Assembly: GCA_019915015.1 (NCBI GenBank)
Contig: JAHBBC010000024.1
Coordinates: 636,994 to 700,993, forward strand
Reading direction: 5' to 3'
Source: Auriscalpium vulgare
Lineage: Eukaryota; Basidiomycota; Agaricomycetes; Russulales; Auriscalpiaceae
DNA: 64,000 bases
Shown here: piece by piece, positions 24,201 through 33,869 of the stretch
Layout: each line of letters opens with the position of its first letter
Numbering within the stretch: position 1 is the first letter of the stretch
The notes under the pieces: model-generated
What the model was told of the DNA's origin: nothing
The model's input: the letters and a program-made list of their open reading frames with translations, nothing else
Databases searched by the model: none
Position numbers and translations under genes: made by a program

Positions 24201-26937
24201 TTGGTATACCATTAGCAGATGGTTCATTTTCCTTTCCTACTTGGTGGCACTGCGCCTGCTTCTTGTCTAGGATTTCTTTTTTCTTATCTGCTAGTACATC
24301 CTTCCATTGCTTTCCTGTCATAATATCTCCATTTGTGATATCAGTTTCAATACTCCATCCATTTTCCTTGTCAGCTGCAGCCCATCCTCCGTTCTGCAGA
24401 ACTTGCTCAATTTCAGCCATCTGGATTACTTTATTTGCAGTTTTTCCACTTATCTCATCAAATTGAGCACTCAGCCATTCAAGCTCATTATCATTGAGGG
24501 CACCCTCGCTGTTGCGATCCTCACTATACTGTGCATCTAAATCATCTTGAAACTGACCAAAGATAGGATTCAGACTCATTTTTTTATTCTCCTTCTCTGC
24601 TGCCTTGCGTTGAGCATGAAAGTCATCCCGTGCATCATTGCATTCATACCGTATGTGGAAAAATTTCATCAACTCAAGCTGCCGTGGTGTGAAGGTGTAT
24701 GTATCAAATGCCTCTTGCCATGTTTGATTATCAAGTTTTAAGTCAGAGCCTGTACGCCAAGGCTTGAATAAGGTAAGCATAGTCAAACAATAGTCTTCAT
24801 AATTTCCTTTGTCCTTTCTAGGTAGAGTTCCTCCAACAAAGTTGGGGACAATGGGCTCATCCTCAGATGCCAGTCGAATGCTATGTGTTTCACATTGTGG
24901 ATGCCCCTCTAAAAATTGAGGATACTGTTTTGGCTTCTTTTCTTTTGGGGCCTTGTTTTTCTTCCCTTGCTTATGCCTGCCCTGCACATAGTCAGATGAA
25001 CTGTCATCAACTTCTGTATTATCAGTGCTCATTTCATAGTCTTCATCATCTGAGTCATTTACCACTGTGCTTATGTCATCTTGATCCATGTCCATGTCAT
25101 CATCACTATCAACAATGGTCTTTTCTGTATCACTTTCAATATCAATAACCATGTGGTCATTGTCACCGCCACCAAGCTGTACTTTGTGATCTCGCTCTTG
25201 ATTTGCATCTATCATATAATCTTGATTGTTGAGTTCATCATTCTGTACTACTTCTCCATCTCCCTTCTTCCCTTTGGGAATCTTGAACTTGGTAGCAAAG
25301 CAACACCAGTCATAGAGGGTCATATACATATATTCATAGTCTACAGGGCGCTTGGTAAAGTCATCTACCGTAGTCAGCGCAACAATTTTACCCTTTACTT
25401 TGTTTATTACAACGCAATCACCGTTCTCCTCTTCAGGCTCTAGAGAATTCCAATAACTTTTAACTTCATTGATAAATGGTCGCCAGTAAAATGTCTTGAA
25501 TTTATGACTGGTGTAGTGGTCAGGATGACCTAACACATAAAGAGATGCCATTGGGCCACCTATTTCCATCTTGGTAGTCATAGAGTTTACTACCTGAACC
25601 ATAATCTTGCGAGCCTTTTCCATTTGACTTGCAGTTCCACTGAGAAACTCAGAGTTGCGATTGAAGACTGACTTGATAGCCTCTAACATGACATGAGTCT
25701 TTAAAGGTGTCTTGGTTATGTAGTCCGTGACATATGCTATGATTGATTTGATAGCAGTTCCAGACAAAAGACTGGCAACATCAGAGTTGCATCGAATCAG
25801 ATAAGTTAGCGTAGGATTAAATGTGTTCAGCCAGGCCTCTCCATGTTTCAATTCAACTGCACCTGTACTCATGTCTACGGACGTCTCAGCATGTACATCG
25901 CGAGGGAAACGTGATTTACATGATGAATATTTTTTGCTTGTGCAACCTGCATGGCATTTATGACGGTTGGAGCGAAAGATCAGTTCATCGGCTGTCTCCC
26001 ACATGCGCGTCCACCATGATTTATTTACAGAGCAAAATTCACATTTGTCACCTTCAGATGTTGTGTGATTGGAGCATATCTTGGGCGGATGCTCTGGCAG
26101 AGTACAAGTGGGATCCAAGCCACTATCACCTCTTTCAAAGTTGTCTTGAATTTGACTATGGACATCGTTAAGAGTTCCATTAATAAACTCGCCCTGATGT
26201 GAGCCTTCTAAATACTCTACCAATTGTCTTTGAAATTCAGAATCACCAGCTACAATCCGATCCCTTACCTCCTGTGGTGTCATTGCATTTTGAATCCATA
26301 AGAGCATGTGGAGATGCAAAGTTAGTCTTCCCTGCTGCTCTACGGTACCATAGTAGGCAGCTGTTTTGCCAAACAAGCCATCATGGTCTGCACCTACACC
26401 TAGTACAACCTTGATGAATGTTTCCACCATAAATTTGAAGAATCGTGCTCCTGACACAGGGTTGTTGGCAATCAAGCGATAGCGTTCACTGGCAGTATAT
26501 ACCTTAGGATAAATATGTATATCTTGATCAGCAAAATATAGTGCAATAGGATGTTTGGAATCTGTAGGTGCAAATGTAATGAACCATGTTGGAGCCCCAA
26601 TGTAGCTCATAAGAGCCCAAAGTTCATTGCGCTTGTACTTGTTATTTGTTCGTGAGCCTTGGACATGCTGAGCTACATGGTCCAAATCATTGATAATTGC
26701 AAAGCATTCTTTCTCTGCCTCTCCATTAGCAGTTTCAAATTCACCATCTACCATCCGCTGAATCATATCATTCAGCACAGCTTCATTTACACCAAGTAGT
26801 CGCCTAGCAATATCTGGAAAGGTTGTCTTTTGAGTCAGCAGATACCCCCCAGTATTGCTTCTTTTGATTTGTTCATGATTAAACGCAATCAGTGGAAACA
26901 AAGGCTCTAATTGAAAGCGTTTGTCATGATACATCAA
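21283..26937 (-). CDS. Helitron Rep/helicase with C-terminal USP-like peptidase
   Basis: Single open frame of 1884 aa. The HUH replication-initiator motif is L-H-L-H-M-L-L-W near residue 205, with the tyrosine motif A-Y-V-T-D-Y-I-T-K near 400, which cuts and rejoins the DNA strand. An acidic linker lies near 590-660. The Pif1-type helicase has Walker A G-G-M-A-G-T-G-K-S near 980, D-E-V-S-M-I near 1065, then A-G-D-F-A-Q-L-P-P-I. The last 280 residues form an extra domain: W-S-C-A-Y-D-S-L-L-T-I-L near 1615 (Cys box), C-x-x-C pairs (C-T-S-C, C-Q-L-C) typical of a USP zinc site, and a His box H-A-H-F-T-A-R-I-I ... W-F-H-D-G near 1822-1835. This fits a C19 ubiquitin-specific-protease fold. The true N-terminus lies upstream, beyond an in-frame TGA. 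Confidence 0.93.
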   Translation of the reverse strand: MMYHDKRFQLEPLFPLIAFNHEQIKRSNTGGYLLTQKTTFPDIARRLLGVNEAVLNDMIQRMVDGEFETANGEAEKECFAIINDLDHVAQHVQGSRTNNKYKRNELWALMSYIGAPTWFITFAPTDSKHPIALYFADQDIHIYPKVYTASERYRLIANNPVSGARFFKFMVETFIKVVLGVGADHDGLFGKTAAYYGTVEQQGRLTLHLHMLLWIQNAMTPQEVRDRIVAGDSEFQRQLVEYLEGSHQGEFINGTLNDVHSQIQDNFERGDSGLDPTCTLPEHPPKICSNHTTSEGDKCEFCSVNKSWWTRMWETADELIFRSNRHKCHAGCTSKKYSSCKSRFPRDVHAETSVDMSTGAVELKHGEAWLNTFNPTLTYLIRCNSDVASLLSGTAIKSIIAYVTDYITKTPLKTHVMLEAIKSVFNRNSEFLSGTASQMEKARKIMVQVVNSMTTKMEIGGPMASLYVLGHPDHYTSHKFKTFYWRPFINEVKSYWNSLEPEEENGDCVVINKVKGKIVALTTVDDFTKRPVDYEYMYMTLYDWCCFATKFKIPKGKKGDGEVVQNDELNNQDYMIDANQERDHKVQLGGGDNDHMVIDIESDTEKTIVDSDDDMDMDQDDISTVVNDSDDEDYEMSTDNTEVDDSSSDYVQGRHKQGKKNKAPKEKKPKQYPQFLEGHPQCETHSIRLASEDEPIVPNFVGGTLPRKDKGNYEDYCLTMLTLFKPWRTGSDLKLDNQTWQEAFDTYTFTPRQLELMKFFHIRYECNDARDDFHAQRKAAEKENKKMSLNPIFGQFQDDLDAQYSEDRNSEGALNDNELEWLSAQFDEISGKTANKVIQMAEIEQVLQNGGWAAADKENGWSIETDITNGDIMTGKQWKDVLADKKKEILDKKQAQCHQVGKENEPSANGIPKPYNINEVKVVDREFLYKTFKAVSEEDAQLIDEVAQEYTLNEEQERAYRIIANHSVDIFAEQLKMHIGGMAGTGKSQVIKALMALFDRQKRSFVFLIMAPTGTAAALVSGSTYHSILGFRGGGEGSGSGVSEAATTLANIRERLKSVKYVFLDEVSMIDCGDFYHISAQMSLALQSDDQAFGGKNMIFAGDFAQLPPIQTKGPALYSHNVSTVLGTTNGFREQQRTIGKALWHQTTVVVLLRQNMRQRSQTERDAQFRVALENMRYKSCTPQDIALLRSRIKGPQNPDVDPNHPNFRFVSVITAFNSQRDQINTTMSDRFAQETDQVLKPFYSVDKWKSREPTTVKSQGRQLDPKRKSNNVPPEMQAKLHSLPHGVTMNIPGVLKLCHGLPVMIKRNEATEVCVTNGAEGTVVGWQSHAINDDRETLDVVFVKLTKPPTNVHLEGLPENVVPLSKQSIPIKCNTPNDGNVFISRDQVPIVPNFAMTDYASQGRTRPFNVVDPFRCRTHYSMYTCLSRSASLDGTILMCDFSTAIITGGLPGHVRQEFRELELLDEITRLRYIGELPSDINASTRSTLIKQYRAWVGADHVPGNVHSSIKWSKYNPLVIPEVGEDAPWQRVTSKGNQRSKNPKSAGQGTKQKYDDTDHGNGFLPAIGTQPVAQLNTDNGPARIVKRRKVVANVSSIAISGRERRGYIWNADTWSCAYDSLLTILFQVFISHNQIWTRDVASINPYITLISEGWNQIMTGQPLTTLEQSRNSLQAQLHQMDPNGYPMDNANGTDIYSLCRLMLSSDKYLFHIRHKCTSCNTIISDRQYNTPFWTLEKDVSQPVSSELNKLLELKTTRLCQLCQRPLVKITDLSAHPPPLIGIALPYAGTTKLKIKQTMHVGCSNNKVMYKLKGIIYFGHAHFTARIIGDSAETWFHDGITTGRVCISEEKLNSISDIYQTRGYKASVLIYSTVYKNTTVPALAS

Positions 26938-26949
26938 CAGTGCACGTTT

Positions 26950-28698
26950 TCATGCACTATCACTGATTTTTGAGTACCCATTCTCATTTCCAATGCCGCC
27001 GAGACCATAAGGGAAGAGCCAGGGAAAGGCTTGTGGATACAGCTGAGGATTATCATATGTGCTCTCTGGTGTATCATTATGCCCTAGGCCAAGTGCATAT
27101 CCATTTTTTGAGTTTATATACTGAAGTGCAAGGGCTTTTAACTGTGTGCCAGATTTCTTCTCCAGCTCGGCACCAGTCAGTGTATGCAGAATGAATGGAC
27201 ATTCTCCTTCTGCTGTACCTTCTTCATCCTCCGCAGACTTGTTTACTGCCTTGTCTTCAGAGTCTTTCTGTGATGGAGGGATTCGGTAATCAATAATAAC
27301 TGGAGGCTCATCTTCAGAGTAGGTTGCAAGATTGTCATAGGAGATATTAAGGTCTGCATAGTCTGCATGGTTGACTTTGAGCCATTCCAGAGCAATAGCC
27401 ACTTTGTTTCTGCGCACAAGAAATGGAGTTCTCCTATGCTCTTGAGTTGTAGGACGAGTAGGTCCAATATACACAAATGCCATTACATCATCTAATTCAT
27501 CTGCTCGAGGGGGCAAGACACTGTATATCCGTGGCATAGGCATTCCATACATCACTGCATTTGCAACCATTTTGTACTGACCAGAGGCTTGCACTTTAAT
27601 GACACATCCATTTCGACACACTCGTGCAACCAGCATCTTTTCTGTGAAGGATAAACCCTGCAACTGTGGGGGCACCTCCCCTATCCAATTGCCATTTGCT
27701 AAAGCCTGGGAGGGAATCTTTCCTTTCTTCAACACCATCAAGCATGGTTTGCATATCTTTGAGCATGCCTTGTCAAGAATGGGCCCTTCTTCAATGAGAA
27801 TTGGATCGTTAGGTGATTTGCGCTCCACGCGAGTCACAGGATATATACCATCTGTATTCACAAGAAGATTGCGTTCAAAATCTGCTTCTTCTAAGGAAGT
27901 CATCGATTTGGACAGCGCCAGTGTCCCACATACAGCACATCCTTCTTCTAGTAGGTTTTCTTTTTTAATTGCATCACAGTAATTAGTTATAATCTTGTGC
28001 CGCAAAGCTTTGGAGGGGGGCTTTGGTGGAAAGACTGCTGTAAGAGCTGGCTGGACTTGAAACTGTTTAGCTATCTTGGTTCTTGTTACCCTGGGCTTAT
28101 CAACACCATTGAATTTGAAAAGAGTAGTGGCATTTGTACAAGCAGTACACAGATCGGCATGTAACATATGACTCTCCATCAGATCATATATTTTATTTGT
28201 TTTGTCATTCCATCTGATAACTACATTATGCAATGCACATATCTCAATTAATTCAAGTTTATGGAGTTGAGTCAACTCTGCTAGCGGCATCCTACATAGT
28301 ATCCAATGATCATTATCCTGTGGTAGTTTTGAGGCGACATCTGTACCGTGGCCGGTAAATTCAAATTGGGAAAGCTGATGAAATTCATCTGTCGATGCGA
28401 CGACTTGGTATTGAGCAAGCTCACTTAGCATCCACAGCGGCTTTTTCTTTCCACCCCCAATCAATGTGTGACTTGCACGGTCTGGAATCTTGGCTATATA
28501 ACTAGGCAGATACCCTACTATATATATACATAAATAAACTAGAAAAATGGATATCATAATATTGTATAGCATATTCTCAATGGGCCCTAGCCCTAGTAGT
28601 CCGTTGACTTCAAAACACGCCCCAGCGGATGTCCTTTGACAGCAAAACCAAATAGTGAGTCTGTGTGTATCACATAACAGTTGCGAAGGATGCCCCAT
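26950..28698 (-). pseudogene. N-terminal part of the Helitron protein, cut off by TGA
   Basis: Frame of 582 codons ending at TGA 26950-26952. Its last residues (P-W-L-F-P-Y-G-L-G-G-I-G-N) are the usual lead-in to the M-Y-H-D-K-R-F-Q block of Helitron proteins, which follows in the same frame 4-5 codons after the stop. It is therefore the front of the same protein, not a separate gene. It carries cysteine pairs (for example C-A-V-C, C-K-P-C) of a likely zinc-binding N-terminal domain. The first roughly 65 residues, including a hydrophobic stretch, look unlike coding sequence, so the real start is probably near 28500. Confidence 0.85.
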
Positions 28699-29351
28699 GA
28701 TGATGGTTCAGGTCAAAGAGCGAGCCATGAAATTTTCACCTTTGATAAGCGGCTCATATTTCCTACGGTCACATGACCTAACAAATTTCCCTGCATATAT
28801 GATGTTCTACTTGGAAAACTCGAAACGCGCCCCAGGGGCCGTAACCTTGCTCCGATACAGGACAGAGGCTGGCCAGGCCTGCAGGACAATATTGAGCCGT
28901 TGTTCCAAGTTCTCAAGTTCTCGGTGGCTGGAGAGGTGCAAACATGTGCAAAGGTACGCATACAGGAGCATATACATATGTGCCTGGCACATTTATGACC
29001 GGGGAGAGACCTTGGCAAGCAAGGTAACTTGATTTTGTCATATGTCTCCCTCCGGTTGCCACCCTTCCTTACAATTACCATAATAATATTTTTTGCCACC
29101 ATGAACAAGAGTACTTGCGTAATACCCCACACGATGAAGTAATGGTTTCAAAGACATGCCAGCTTTTAACCGGCCACTTGCTACCGCTTCCAATGTATCA
29201 AATCGTATCATGCAAAGTTGCTGGTTCAAGATTAGCCAATTGTGTAGATGAATTTGATATACGCCCAGTGAACGCACATTGTGAAGTACGACAAATAACA
29301 AGGCAAATGACAATGAATAGTAAGTGTTTCAAACCAAGCATTGCCCGCTGT
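28699..29351. other. no confident gene; Helitron 5' flank
   Basis: Short frames only. The 5' end of the Helitron should lie here, but no defined TC terminus could be fixed. Confidence 0.35.
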
Positions 29352-30237
29352 CTACACATAGCCCCCTACGGTCGCCATGACATTGGCAGCCACAATGCTA
29401 AAGCCCAAGCCCCACTGTCCATCACTCCGCTTGAATTTGTTAGCGGTGAAGAGGACACTGACAAGCGCCTCCCTGGGAACCTCACCCTGCCAGAGTGGAC
29501 AAGGCATCTCTGGGCCTTTCTGTCGCGCGATGGACGGAATCCAGACATTCGGACGCAAGGTGCCATTTGTTGGGTTGTAGAAGTGACGGCGAGCATCAAA
29601 CACGGGCACTATACAAAGATGTCAGATAAAAGTTCAAAAGCTGTTGGAAGGAGACACTCACCATCATCAGTGGCCTTGAGCGCAGTGCGGGAGATGCGAG
29701 AGTCCATCAGATGATTGGTGCTGCTCCCAACAGCCTTTTTGATGACTGTGCGATTGGTAGTCACTATTGAACAAGAGTATATCAGTAAGACAGTGAAGTA
29801 TCATATTTTGGGATAATCACCAATTTTCTTGGACTGGGACGGGCGATCAATGCTGCCCATCGCAGTGGTGAACTTGATAGCACCACTGGGAGTGCTCCAG
29901 TAGATCATGTTGCGGCACCCCAGGAGAAACCCAAGCATAGCAAAGATGCGCTCTGCCTCCCCACCGATGGGAAAGCCTTCAATGCCTCGCTGGCACTTGG
30001 CTGCAGCCGCAAAGCCAACAATATCTCCATCGCCACACAAATAAGAACGGTCGTTGAAGACCTGCATCTCGAAGATGATGGTCTGCCTCGTCTCTGAATT
30101 GATCAATCCAAAAGACTCTTGGCCTGCTCGATGATTTATACACCGCCAACTCAACCGGGTCTGAGTTAAAGACTCGGCACAATATGCTTGAGTCCTTGTG
30201 ATCAGAGCTGTAGGATATCGAGGGCAGGCCTGTGAGG
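29352..30237 (-). CDS. 3' part of a basidiomycete-specific hypothetical gene
   Basis: Minus-strand exons can be traced from about 30237 (after acceptor C-T-A-C-A-G) through C-G-D-G-D-I-V-G-F-A and G-F-P-I-G-G-E-A-E-R-I-F-A, across a 50-60 nt intron to V-T-T-N-R-T-V-I-K-K-A-V, then across another to V-F-D-A-R-R-H and the stop at 29352. The V-(F/Y)-D-A-R block near the C-terminus is one I associate with lineage-specific Agaricomycete proteins of unknown function. Near 30060 the frame shifts by one base between D-A-G and V-F-N-D-R, so the copy may be damaged or the base miscalled. It may be the back half of the gene at 34343-36106 (same strand), separated by a repeat island. Confidence 0.5.
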
Positions 30238-30699
30238 TCTGAAGATGAGTATCACAGGAGAGCTAGAAAATTCAGATACCTAGCAAAGATCTCCTAGGAT
30301 ATCCCACAGGTATTCAATGCGCCAGGTCTTCGAGGTGCCGGCCGTGGCTCTCGCTTATAAATATACACCGCTTGATTATTTCCCTTGATTTCTCCGGGCT
30401 TAAAATTTTTGCTCGCCGCTTATGTGGTGCTCAGCAAACTAGCATTGAAAGGTACTGCATGTACTACTGTAGTATGTATTTACAATAGTAAGAGTAGAGT
30501 CTCCCAATGACAACATCAATAAACACTACACAAGGAGCGTGAGTAGGCAGGCAGTCCCAGCAGTACCCCAGCTCTCCCGATATGTTGCTGGCTAAACAGT
30601 CCTAGCCTAAGAATGACGATGAGGAATGTCGACAGACGGCGGAGTCCGGACGACTTGGAGGATGGGAAGCGCGACATAGCAGACAGCGCAGTTGTGCTA

Positions 30700-30790
30700 G
30701 GCAGCGAGCGGGACAGGGCAGCGAGCGGGACAGGGCAGCGAGCGGGACAGGGCAGCGAGCGGGACAGGGCAGCAAGCGGACAGGACAGTG
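30700..30790 (+). repeat. minisatellite, 16 bp unit
   Basis: About five copies of a GACAGGGCAGCGAGCG unit, decaying into related GGACAG/GGCGGCGAG motifs up to about 30850. Confidence 0.85.
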
Positions 30791-31225
30791 AGCAGACAGG
30801 GCGGCGAGCGAACAGGGCGGCAGACAGGGCGGACGAAGCGGCGAGTGGGACGGACTCGAGCGCGACTGCGGGAGCGTGAGGCTGGCGTTTTCTCTGAGTG
30901 GTGTCATCCACGGCCTTTCGGATCCAGTGTTCATGTCAGGTTGGTATTTGCAGAGACGTATCATCGTGGCCGGCATGCGGGAAGTGATGAAGTCGGGAGG
31001 AAAGAGGGTTGGCGACGCTCGAAGGTTGAACATTGAACATGGTCACGCGGGCATGAGTGTATTTAGGGCAGGCTTGCTCGACACTTCCATCAAACAACAG
31101 TGTGATGGCACGAGTGGGGGGAAATTTTCTCCAGAGCTTTCACAGATATCCAAATTTTTCGAGAGCCCAGGCAAAATATCTGTACTGTCTCTTCGAGATA
31201 TCTCATAGATATCTCAGAGGTATCC

Positions 31226-31735
31226 TACAGATAACTACGCGCTGTGATCTCCGGGGCCTCAAATTAAGATCCCACGGACATTTCAGGAAGATGTCGCTCA
31301 GGTGCTCCGCGCCGGAGCTCTCTGTGATATCTGGTTGAGTTGGCGGTGTAGGCACCATCGCGATCTGCGATGTGTCCAAGATGCGAACTGGGCGATGGAT
31401 ATTGGCGGCATCATCAGAACCCAGACAGATGTAGTCACATATCGCGCTGTAAAACCTGTAAGCACAAACATCAAATGAAGTAGGCTTTGCACATACCTGT
31501 AACTGAGGTTCTGCCCATACTCATCGTCTCGCTTGAAAACAATGAGAGAGGCTGTGGCAATGTTGCCAGTCTGATTCATCGCCACATTTCTATAGAGTTG
31601 CATTAGCTCTAGTAGTTATAATAGTAGTAGACAAAGGACGTACTGGAGTGGTATCAGGTGTTTGTGGCACAGATCGTCCTCTAGGTCTTCTCTCTGCGAG
31701 ACTTCATCGTCGTTCATCCAACCCATTCTAAACAA
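31226..31735 (-). pseudogene. possible fragment of a hypothetical gene
   Basis: Minus-strand pieces N-D-D-E-V-S-Q-R-E-D-L-E-D-D-L, then T-G-N-I-A-T-A-S-L-I-V-F-K-R-D-D-E-Y-G, are joined by plausible 45-60 nt introns (donor GTATGTG, acceptor CTTACAG near 31450-31495) to I-C-D-Y-I-C-L-G-S-D-D. The family is unknown. It lacks a clear start and is surrounded by repeats, so it is probably a remnant. Confidence 0.3.
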
Positions 31736-31751
31736 GATGTCAGATCAAGTT

Positions 31752-31825
31752 ACTTGGTGTGAAATGGCCAGTGCACGCATGGCAGTACAATTACTCTTAA
31801 TCGTTGGGAGGGAGGAGGGCAGGTA
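31752..31825 (+). repeat. dispersed ~50 bp repeat, copy c, with G-run
   Basis: Third copy of the CATGGCAGTACAATTACTC unit, again followed by G tracts (GGGAGGGAGGAGGGCAGG). Confidence 0.75.
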
Positions 31826-32652
31826 TCTTCTTGATTTGAAGATAGACTGAATTACAGATTATCAACAAAGGCGTTGTGTCAGCCATAAGGTAGATGTTGT
31901 TTGGGTTAACACGTGTCTTGTCTGGAAGAACAAGTTTGTTATGTCCTTCTTACCCCAGATCTTCTTCCCCTTTGTGGAATCAGTGAGGATATTCTCAATA
32001 CACGAAAGGGGTAAGAGTCTGGGACAGTTTTGGCATTGAGCACACTGTAGTTGTTCACCTCCTGTGGGAGGGTGGTGAAGTCTGCCTTCAGGATGATAAA
32101 GGCGGGCAACACCTAGGGACTCAACAAGGGGGCAAATCCTCCCCGTGGCCACATGCTAGTTGAGGAGGGTGCACCATGCTTTGTAGTCCTTGCAAGAACA
32201 GCTGTATGATTGTGTTGCAATTTTCTGCATAGCATCCTTGAGTCAGATGCGGTGATAGAGGGCCAAGATTCAAGGGCTATGCATTGCATTTGGTGGACTG
32301 CTCTAGATGCTTGGGTGAGTTGGGTGAGCCATGCGGTAATGTGGCTGGCTGCGTGCGGACAGGTGATGCAACTGCATAGGGATGCTAGGGCAAAGCTGTG
32401 GTATTGACTGCGAGTGTGTGCCAGCTTGTCTAAATATATAGCGAGTTGGTGCGACCTTGGGCAAATATTGCAAGACTGTGGCAAACGTCATCTGACAATG
32501 TGCAAGTGTGAGCGAGCGTCAGGCAAACTGCATGGAGCTACTGTGCAAACAGCTACAGAGCTAGCTGTTGTGTGAGTGGGTGAGTGAAAGTGATAGCATT
32601 GGGGATACCTGGTGAAGATAGGAGCTGCTGCATAAGCGCCGCAGTGCATCAA

Positions 32653-33225
32653 GAGACTTCAGTTCCGTGGGGCACCCTCCGGGCCCACTCGGTATACTCC
32701 ACGGGGACCCTGCGGAGTCCCACATGCACCCCGCAGGCGCAGACCCGCCCAGTCATTGCTGGAGCGGCTGGAGCTCGTGCGCAGCGCATGAGACGCCGCG
32801 AGGTCCTTGCGGGAGCCGCCAGGACCGTGCGTGGCGGGGGCTCAGCGGCACCGTCGATGCAGCCGCCGTCCGCCCACGCAGGGGTCCTGCGCAACCAACA
32901 GAACCCCGCGCCGCAGGAGTCGAGCGGCACTCACCATTGCTCTCCCGAGGGACTCCGCCGGCTCGTTGTTCGCTCAACGCATGGCACGCAGGGTCCTTGC
33001 GGGTGCGCAGGGTCCCCGCGGGGCGCAGGTGGCGGCAGCGTGGACGGTGTTTGGCCTGTCAGCTCCCGCGAGGACCTCGCGACATCTCGTGCGCTGCGCG
33101 CGAGCTCCAGCCGCTCCAGCAATGGCTGGGTGCACCTGAGCCGGCGGGGTGCATGGCGTGCGGGACTCCGCAGGGTCCCCGCGGAGTACACCGAGTGGGC
33201 CCGGAGGGTCCCTCACGGAATTGAA
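32653..33225. repeat. ~570 bp GC-rich palindrome (foldback element)
   Basis: The left arm from about 32653 (TTCCGTGGGGCACCCTCCGG) is repeated inverted up to about 33222 (CCGGAGGGTCCCTCACGGAA). Similarity continues almost to the centre near 32935, including GGAGCGGCTGGAGCTCGTGC opposed to GCGAGCTCCAGCCGCTCC. There is no coding potential beyond shadow frames. It is probably a non-autonomous foldback transposon; no target duplication is obvious. Confidence 0.85.
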
Positions 33226-33582
33226 GCAGTACGTGCATCAGAATAGTGTAAATGGTAGCCACCCACGTAGGAGGCATATCACTATGTTCGAAGCATATCA
33301 GCGGAGCAAGGTGTATCAACATACCACTTTGCATATTGCTCACATAATCAAATGATCTGAACACAGGTGAGCAATATAAAAATGTCTCGTACTTTGCAAA
33401 TGATCCAGACTCTGGGATCCTGGCCATTGTGTTTACATTAATTTTACCATTCTACAGATATATAATATGTATATATTGTATTGGGGAAAGGAAAAGAAAG
33501 TGATGAGAAGAGCAAAATGTATTGTAGAGCAAGAGTCAAGATAATGTTGGTATAGACTATACACAGCTTAACTATACCCACT

Positions 33583-33668
33583 GCACTGTAGTCTAATGGT
33601 TAATGCTCTTATATCGTATTGTGTAAGCAATGGGTTGTAGGTTCAATTCCCCCCCTTTGCACATTTTT
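33583..33668 (+). ncRNA. tRNA-like sequence with pol III A and B boxes
   Basis: TAGTCTAATGGTTAATG fits an A box and GGTTCAATTCC fits a B box about 50 bases later, followed by TTTTT. The ends (TGCACTG and CTTTGCA) pair only in part, and no standard anticodon or T stem can be drawn. This is more likely a decayed tRNA or SINE head than a working tRNA gene. Confidence 0.35.
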
Positions 33669-33710
33669 AATAATATAGATATTCGGCCCGGGTATTGTAG
33701 TAGCCGGGTT

Positions 33711-33768
33711 AGAGAGGCATGACGTAGTAAACCGGCTCAACCACTCGAAAACTACGTCATGCTTCTCT
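33711..33768. repeat. hairpin repeat family, copy 1
   Basis: Inverted repeat of about 18 bp (AGAGAGGCATGACGTAGT opposed to ACTACGTCATGCTTCTCT) around a 22 nt loop with CCGGCTCAA. Related hairpins lie at 54828-54895 and 56714-56781. Confidence 0.85.
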
Positions 33769-33869
33769 ACACCAGCCGTGGGAACTTTTTACCAAAAATA
33801 GAAATCCAGGAGCTTCTTTTTCTGATCATAGAACAATTGGAATTATATGCATATCTGTGCTAGTTAGCT

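Larger units (their letters stand above)
20960..28698 (-). mobile_element. Helitron, autonomous type, frame broken
   Basis: Rolling-circle DNA transposon read on the minus strand. The right-hand boundary is not resolved. The left (3') boundary is tentatively the CTAG at 20960-20963, which on the minus strand follows a 6 bp stem hairpin (CCCGCA / TGCGGG, 7 nt loop). The base after CTAG on that strand is A rather than the usual T, so this end is uncertain. The coding part is AT-rich. Confidence 0.7.

Noticed and set aside
29115..29714. 199-codon plus-strand frame
   Set aside because: It lies opposite the spliced minus-strand gene and has no family-like content.
32584..33224. Frames of 185-220 codons on both strands
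   Set aside because: They fall inside the 570 bp palindrome and mirror each other; no independent coding evidence.
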